In this document: positions 17,232 to 22,166 of the stretch, in pieces | Layout of the letters: every line of letters starts with the position of its first letter | Position numbering within the stretch: position 1 is the first letter of the stretch | Assembly (NCBI GenBank): GCA_031401035.1 | Contig: JANNRA010000133.1 | Span: 1-22,166, forward strand | Direction: 5' to 3' | Source: JANNRA01 sp031401035 | Lineage (GTDB): Bacteria > Desulfobacterota > Binatia > HRBIN30 > CADEER01 | DNA length: 22,166 nucleotides | Notes under the pieces: generated by a model | Told to the model about the DNA's origin: nothing | Database searches by the model: none | Seen by the model: only the letters and a program-made list of their open reading frames with translations | Translations under genes and position numbers: made by a program

Positions 17232-17380
17232 GTGATCACCCTAGCGCGCGCCGGCCGCCACGTCGACGCGGGCCGGCCCGAGAGGCATAGAGATTTCGAC
17301 CACCAGCGGGATCTATTATCTATTTCCCACCGGGTGCCCGCGCCGCTAGCGTCTGCATCACAAACGAAGGAGCAGCAGCC
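17232..17380. promoter_or_regulatory. Divergent spacer with AT-rich core and strong RBS
   Basis: This 149-base gap separates the ABC operon (minus) and the small membrane protein gene (plus). The AT-rich stretch ATCTATTATCTATTT (17311-17325) stands out from the GC-rich surroundings. On the plus strand TTTCGA (17294-17299) lies 17 bases before TATCTA (17317-17322), a weak sigma-70-like pair; on the minus strand GATAAT is a better -10 hexamer. AAGGAG (17367-17372), eight bases before the plus-strand ATG, is the clearest Shine-Dalgarno sequence seen in the window. Boxes are degenerate and unproven. Confidence 0.4.
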
Positions 17381-17743
17381 ATGACCACCCGCCACGTTCT
17401 CGTCGCCTACGGCGCCGTCACCATCGCCTGGAGCGCCATGGGCTTTCTCGTCACCGGCGCTCCAACGGCCTTCATCGGCGTCGCCTTCGGCGTGGCGATC
17501 GCGCTGCTCGCCCGGTCGGAGGGCGCCGCGGCGCGGCGGGGCGCGGCCGGCCTCGTCGCCCTGATGGCCGTCCAGGCCGCCTACAAGCTGGCGGTTAACC
17601 TCACCAGCGTCCCGATCGACGGCTTCGGCGCCTTCTTCTTCGCAACCCTCCTCGCCGTCAGCCTGGCGACGGGGTGGGCGGGCCTGGTCGCCTACCGCCG
17701 CGAACGGTCGGGGTGGGCGCCGCAGACCATTTCGGCTGGGTGA
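17381..17743 (+). CDS. Small four-helix membrane protein, unknown function
   Basis: The product is 120 residues and mostly hydrophobic, with about four predicted membrane helices: 6-26 (VLVAYGAVTIAWSAMGFLVTG), 29-45, 54-72 and 84-104. Between helices 3 and 4 there is a polar KLAVNLTSVPIDGFGAFF segment (69-86), reminiscent of the K-x-P-x-G loop of TMEM14-like proteins; that likeness is weak and from memory. The start at 17381 is well supported by an AAGGAG ribosome site eight bases upstream. The gene is divergent from the ABC operon and convergent with the acyl-CoA synthetase gene, so it is likely monocistronic. The stop codon lies in the left arm of the hairpin 17736-17794. I do not recognise a function. 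Confidence 0.8.
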   Translation: MTTRHVLVAYGAVTIAWSAMGFLVTGAPTAFIGVAFGVAIALLARSEGAAARRGAAGLVALMAVQAAYKLAVNLTSVPIDGFGAFFFATLLAVSLATGWAGLVAYRRERSGWAPQTISAG

Positions 17744-17794
17744 GGCGGCCGCCCCGCGGTGGCGCCGCTGCGGCGGGGCCGCCGCCTCACCCAG
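17736..17794. terminator. Hairpin between convergent genes, both stop codons in its arms
   Basis: The left arm 17736-17757 and right arm 17773-17794 pair at 21 of 22 positions, starting CTGGGTGAGGCGGC. The left arm contains the TGA of the plus-strand membrane protein gene (17741-17743). The mirror-image TGA in the right arm is the stop of the minus-strand acyl-CoA synthetase gene (17789-17787). The gap between the two coding regions is only 43 bases. The position suggests a bidirectional transcription stop, although neither side has a T-run, so it may act as an RNA stabiliser instead. Confidence 0.6.
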
Positions 17795-19628
17795 CGGCGG
17801 GCGACCCGGCTGGCGGCGGCAGGCGGCATGCCGGTCCGGCCTCGCCGGCGCAGATGCGGTGGTACAGCTCGGGCGTCAGGGCCACATAGCGATCGCCCTC
17901 GAGCACGTAGAGCGGGTCGGCGACGCGCTGCGGGTCGAATCCCTCCTCGCGATAGTCCACCTTCTGGTGTTTGAACGTCGCGGTGATGCGCATGTCGCGC
18001 TGCAGGCGGACGAAGTACGGCCGCTGGTAGTCCGCCAACGAGGTTCCCACGTGTGCGGCGAGGCGATCGAGGTCGAAGGCTTCCGCGACGCGCAGGCTGG
18101 CCATACCGGCGCGCCCGTCGGCACCCGTCACGACGACGCCATAGACGTTGCTCTCCAGCACCCCCGGGCAACCGTTGAGCTGTTCGGCCACCTCGTTGGT
18201 CGAGACGTTCTCACCCTTCCAGCGGAAGGTGTCACCGACGCGGTCGGCGAAGGCCACCCAGCCGTCGGCGTCGACGCGCACCAGGTCGCCGCTGTTGAAC
18301 CAGCTGTCGCCGATCGTGCGGACGTCGTGCAGGATCTTCGCCTCCGTCGCCTCGCGGTCGACGTAGCCGTCGAAGCGCATGACGCGGGTGATCCTGCCGA
18401 CCAGCAGTCCGCTCTCGCCCGGGCTCGCGGGCTGGCAGAGGCCGTGCCCGTCGCGCGTCACCGCGCCGCTGGCCGGACTGCAGCGCACGACGAGCTGGCC
18501 CGGTCGCAGGCGGCCGATCATGCCCGGCTTGCCGGCCAGGTTGACGAGCGGCGCGTTGCCCTCCGTGGCGCCGTAGAACTCGCGCACGAGAGGAACGCCG
18601 AAGCGCGCCTGAAAGCGGCCCCAGATGTCCGGTCGCAGGCCGTTGCCGGTGCACAGGCGCAGCTGGTGGGCGCGCTCGTCGGGGTGTTCGGGCTGCGCCA
18701 GCAGATAGCGGCAGAGCTCGCCGATGTACACGAAGATCGTCGCCCGGACGCGCCGCACGTCGCTCCAGCACTGCGAGGCGGAGAAACGGCGCCGCAGGGC
18801 GAGGGTCGCGCCGCTGATCAACGATGCGCCCCAGCCGGCGAACATGCCGGTCGAGTGGTACAGCGGCAGCGTCATGTAGATCACGTCGCGCGGTGTCGCG
18901 GCGCATATGGTGCCGCCGAACAGGGCCGCGGCGACGAGCCAGCGCTGGTTGGTGATCAGCGCCGCCTTCGGCAACCCGGTGGTGCCAGAGGTGTAGATCA
19001 GGCACATCGGTTCGGCGCCGCTCGGCAGCGGCACGCTGCCCGGCGCCAGTGGCGGCGCGGCGGCGAGTGCCGCGTCGATGCAGCGGTACGGGCCGTCGGC
19101 CGGTGCGGTGTCGGTGGCTGCCCCGTCGCCGCCGTCGGTCTGCATCCAGACCTGCGAGGGGCCGTCGATGTCCGTCAGTTCCGGCAGCACGTCGAGCAGC
19201 GCGGACAGGTGCTCGCTGCCGACGACAATGCCGCGCGGCTGGGCGACGCGAATGGCGTGTGCCAGCGGCTTGCCGACGCTGTGATGGTTGACCAGCGCCG
19301 CCACGGCGCGCAGGCGGTTGACGCCCGCCAGGGCGAAGATGAACTCGGGTCGGTTGTCCATCACCAGTGCCACGACATCGCCGCGACCGACGCCCTCGGC
19401 AGCGAGGAAGGCGGCCCAGCGGCTGGCGTGCTCGTCGACCTCGCGCCAGGTGTAGCGGCGGTCCTCGAACAGCAGGCCGATGCCCCTCGGGTCGCGCTGC
19501 GCCAGCTCGGCGATCAGGCGCGCCGCGTTCCACCGACTGCTCGGCGTCAGCTTGGCGACGTGACGCAACATACGGCCGAGCCCGGCCAGCTCGAGCGCGC
19601 CCAACTGCAACCGTTCCGTGGGGGTCAT
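17787..19628 (-). CDS. FATP/FadD6-type long-chain acyl-CoA synthetase
   Basis: This enzyme activates long or very long fatty acids (or related carboxylates) with ATP and CoA. It is 613 residues, the normal size of the FATP/ACSVL branch of the adenylate-forming superfamily. Motifs are the P-loop YTSGTTGLPKAA (212-223), LPLYHSTG (254-261), FYGATEGN (351-358), FNSGDL (444-449), GDTFRWKGENVSTNEV (465-480) and TATFKHQK (549-556), with the likely catalytic Lys at 553. The ALVNHHSVGKPLAHAI stretch (111-126) is the FATP-type substitute for the L-N-T-N-x-x-G segment. No signal peptide is seen. The start at 19628 has GAGGA seven bases upstream. The C-terminal tail ends in a Pro/Ala-rich segment encoded within the terminator hairpin. 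The 96-base spacer to the next gene upstream (19629-19724) may hold its promoter; it contains the relatively AT-rich 19672-19696. Confidence 0.93.
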   Translation of the reverse strand: MTPTERLQLGALELAGLGRMLRHVAKLTPSSRWNAARLIAELAQRDPRGIGLLFEDRRYTWREVDEHASRWAAFLAAEGVGRGDVVALVMDNRPEFIFALAGVNRLRAVAALVNHHSVGKPLAHAIRVAQPRGIVVGSEHLSALLDVLPELTDIDGPSQVWMQTDGGDGAATDTAPADGPYRCIDAALAAAPPLAPGSVPLPSGAEPMCLIYTSGTTGLPKAALITNQRWLVAAALFGGTICAATPRDVIYMTLPLYHSTGMFAGWGASLISGATLALRRRFSASQCWSDVRRVRATIFVYIGELCRYLLAQPEHPDERAHQLRLCTGNGLRPDIWGRFQARFGVPLVREFYGATEGNAPLVNLAGKPGMIGRLRPGQLVVRCSPASGAVTRDGHGLCQPASPGESGLLVGRITRVMRFDGYVDREATEAKILHDVRTIGDSWFNSGDLVRVDADGWVAFADRVGDTFRWKGENVSTNEVAEQLNGCPGVLESNVYGVVVTGADGRAGMASLRVAEAFDLDRLAAHVGTSLADYQRPYFVRLQRDMRITATFKHQKVDYREEGFDPQRVADPLYVLEGDRYVALTPELYHRICAGEAGPACRLPPPAGSPAAG

Positions 19629-19724
19629 GGTCGTCCTCAGTGCTCCGCGGGATCCCGGCTTGTAGACCGCCAGTGGCGAACTTGAAAACAGATACCGTAG
19701 GCGCTCGTCGGACGCGAAAAGCGA

Positions 19725-20513
19725 TCAGGATCGTTTGCGCGACCGCCGCCGGGCCGGCATGCCGCGGGGCGGGCCGGCCTGCAGGAGCTTGCGCAGGGTC
19801 GCGTCGAGGTCGACCGGATGGGCGGTCGCGAGTCCGCGCAGGCGATCCACGAGCTGGCGGAAGGGCGGCGGAAAGGCGGGGTCCGGGCTGGCGAAGACGA
19901 CGGTGTTCTCGCTGCCGTCCGCCGTCACGGCGACCATCCGACCGGCGAAGGCAGCGCCGATCCGCTCGAGGCAGGTGTCGCAGTCGGGCTCGTCTGAATG
20001 CAGGTTGACCCCCAGGACGCCGCCCGCCGCCAGCCGCGCGCGGCAGGCGTCGTAGAACGCGGCGGAGCACAGTTGCGCGGGCTGTCCGCCGCGATCGAAG
20101 CCGTCCACCAGCAGCGCGTCGAGCGGCTCGCCGTCGCACCGGACGAAGGCGGCGCCGTCCTCGCAGAGGACGCGAAAGCGCGGCCCGTCGGGCGCGATAC
20201 CGAACACCTCGCGCAGGGCGATCACCGCCGGCGAGATCTCGACCGCCGTCACGTCGGCGTCCGGGAGGTGCAGGCCGCAGTACCGGGCCAGCGAGCCGCC
20301 GCCGAGACCGATCATGGCGATGCGCGCCGGCGTCGGCTGGAACAGCAGAAACCCCATCATGAGCCGCGTGTATTCCAGCACCAGGTAGGCGGGGTCGGCG
20401 CGCCGCATGCGGCTCTGCACGCTAGCGTCGTCGAAGCGCAGCGACCGCTCGCCGTCCTCGTCGTGCACGACCGGATCGCTGCTGGCGGCGGGGGAGGGCG
20501 AGCGGTCGGACAT
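19725..20513 (-). CDS. Spermidine-synthase-fold (SAM-binding Rossmann) protein
   Basis: The 262-residue cytoplasmic protein has the nucleotide-binding core of spermidine synthases and related methyltransferases: MRRADPAYLVLEYTRLMMGFLL (36-57), IAMIGLGGGSLAR (65-77), VTAVEISPAVIALREVFGI (88-106) and CEDGAAFV (117-124). In true spermidine synthases the strand after this carries the catalytic Asp in a D-[SA]-[ST]-D-P motif. Here the equivalent is LLVDGFDRGGQPAQL (134-148), so aminopropyl transfer is doubtful. The conserved YTRLMMGFLLF block suits the short SpeE-like group often annotated as spermidine synthase or fused MFS/spermidine synthase. A CDTC motif follows an EPD segment, and the C-terminus is basic (ARRRSRKRS). 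No ribosome site is seen at 20513. It lies 60 bases after thrC on the same strand and may be co-transcribed with it. Confidence 0.82.
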   Translation of the reverse strand: MSDRSPSPAASSDPVVHDEDGERSLRFDDASVQSRMRRADPAYLVLEYTRLMMGFLLFQPTPARIAMIGLGGGSLARYCGLHLPDADVTAVEISPAVIALREVFGIAPDGPRFRVLCEDGAAFVRCDGEPLDALLVDGFDRGGQPAQLCSAAFYDACRARLAAGGVLGVNLHSDEPDCDTCLERIGAAFAGRMVAVTADGSENTVVFASPDPAFPPPFRQLVDRLRGLATAHPVDLDATLRKLLQAGPPRGMPARRRSRKRS

Positions 20514-20573
20514 GATCGGGGCCGGTCTGCGCGCGGGCGCCGCGGCTTGCGCAGATGAGCCCGGGTCGCGCCG

Positions 20574-21920
<1,347 letters not shown>

Positions 21921-22166
21921 CGCGCGTAGCAGTACCATTTGCCCCCGCCGCGACGCTATGTGGGTGCAGGTCCGTGGGAACGGGAGGGCAGCAGGCCGGG
22001 AGCGCGGGCGTCTCGCCCGCAGCGCACCGCGCTGCGTGGCAACGACGCCGTGCGGCGCGCTGCGCTGCGGGCGAGACGCCGGCGCTCCCGGCCTGCTGCC
22101 CTCCCGTTCCCACGGACCTGCACCCACATAGCGTCGCGGCGGGGGCACATGGTACTGCTACGCGCG
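21921..22166. repeat. 246-base palindrome filling the right end of the window
   Basis: Bases 21921-22166 read almost the same on both strands, centred at 22043/22044. The outer arms pair at 104 of 106 positions (mismatches at 21939 and 22006); the centre is less regular. The inner part carries CGGGCGTCTCGCCCGC and GGCCGGGAGCGC blocks of a kind common in dispersed intergenic palindromes. The outer part mirrors the leader of thrC, including ATGGTACTGCTACGCGCG (22149-22166). The contig stops exactly where the mirrored thrC start would begin. It is either a real long inverted repeat or an assembly fold-back. Confidence 0.85.

Noticed and set aside
17859..19685. Open frame of 608 codons on the plus strand
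   Set aside because: Antisense shadow of the acyl-CoA synthetase gene.
19725..20513. Confident call as spermidine synthase (speE)
   Set aside because: The catalytic D-[SA]-[ST]-D-P motif is missing and no polyamine gene is nearby; only the fold is claimed.

Overview
The window is 22,166 bases of very GC-rich DNA (roughly 70% by eye), densely packed with genes. No rRNA, tRNA, CRISPR array, transposase, integrase or phage gene was seen. A DEAD-box helicase gene runs off the left edge. The right edge ends inside a 246-base palindrome. This looks like a complete metagenomic contig from a high-GC bacterium. A secreted protease with two myxobacterial-type cysteine repeats (C-G-[ND]-G ... C-D-G) suggests a Myxococcota / 'Candidatus Binatia' / former Deltaproteobacteria background. 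That assignment is inference only; no marker gene proves it.

Layout. Bases 1-9023 are one block on the minus strand. In transcription order it holds a class I DNA photolyase, a small CbiX-type sirohydrochlorin chelatase (overlapping the photolyase stop), a DUF72/YecE protein, a 761-residue sirohaem [4Fe-4S] nitrite/sulfite reductase, a conserved 193-residue partner overlapping its stop codon, the ribosome-associated GTPase HflX, and the DEAD-box helicase. Two related hairpin elements sit in the spacers after the DUF72/reductase and partner/hflX junctions. Bases 9105-12802 are on the plus strand: an AlkZ-related winged-helix protein divergent from the photolyase, a secreted S1-family protease with PPC and Cys-rich domains, and a lipoprotein glycerophosphodiester phosphodiesterase. 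Bases 12940-17231 (minus) are a three-gene ABC export operon: ATPase, double-FtsX permease, HlyD adaptor. A small membrane protein (plus, 17381-17743) converges on a FATP-type acyl-CoA synthetase (minus, 17787-19628) across a hairpin whose arms carry both stop codons. A spermidine-synthase-fold protein and threonine synthase (both minus) finish the window.

How the genes relate. The clearest functional theme is sirohaem. A chelatase that inserts metal into sirohydrochlorin lies 1.3 kb upstream, on the same strand, of a reductase that needs sirohaem, and the reductase is tightly coupled to an uncharacterised partner. A second theme is DNA repair: photolyase and a YcaQ/AlkZ-like protein share an 81-base divergent spacer. 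The ABC operon is a self-contained tripartite exporter of the MacAB/DevBCA type, with substrate unknown. The other genes are ordinary metabolism (thrC, acyl-CoA ligase) or secreted/surface enzymes.

Nothing here amounts to a clear new defence or mobile system. The items most worth a second look are the palindromic right end, the paired intergenic hairpin family, the reductase with cysteine quartets in both halves plus its partner, and the possible leaderless divergent promoter pair.
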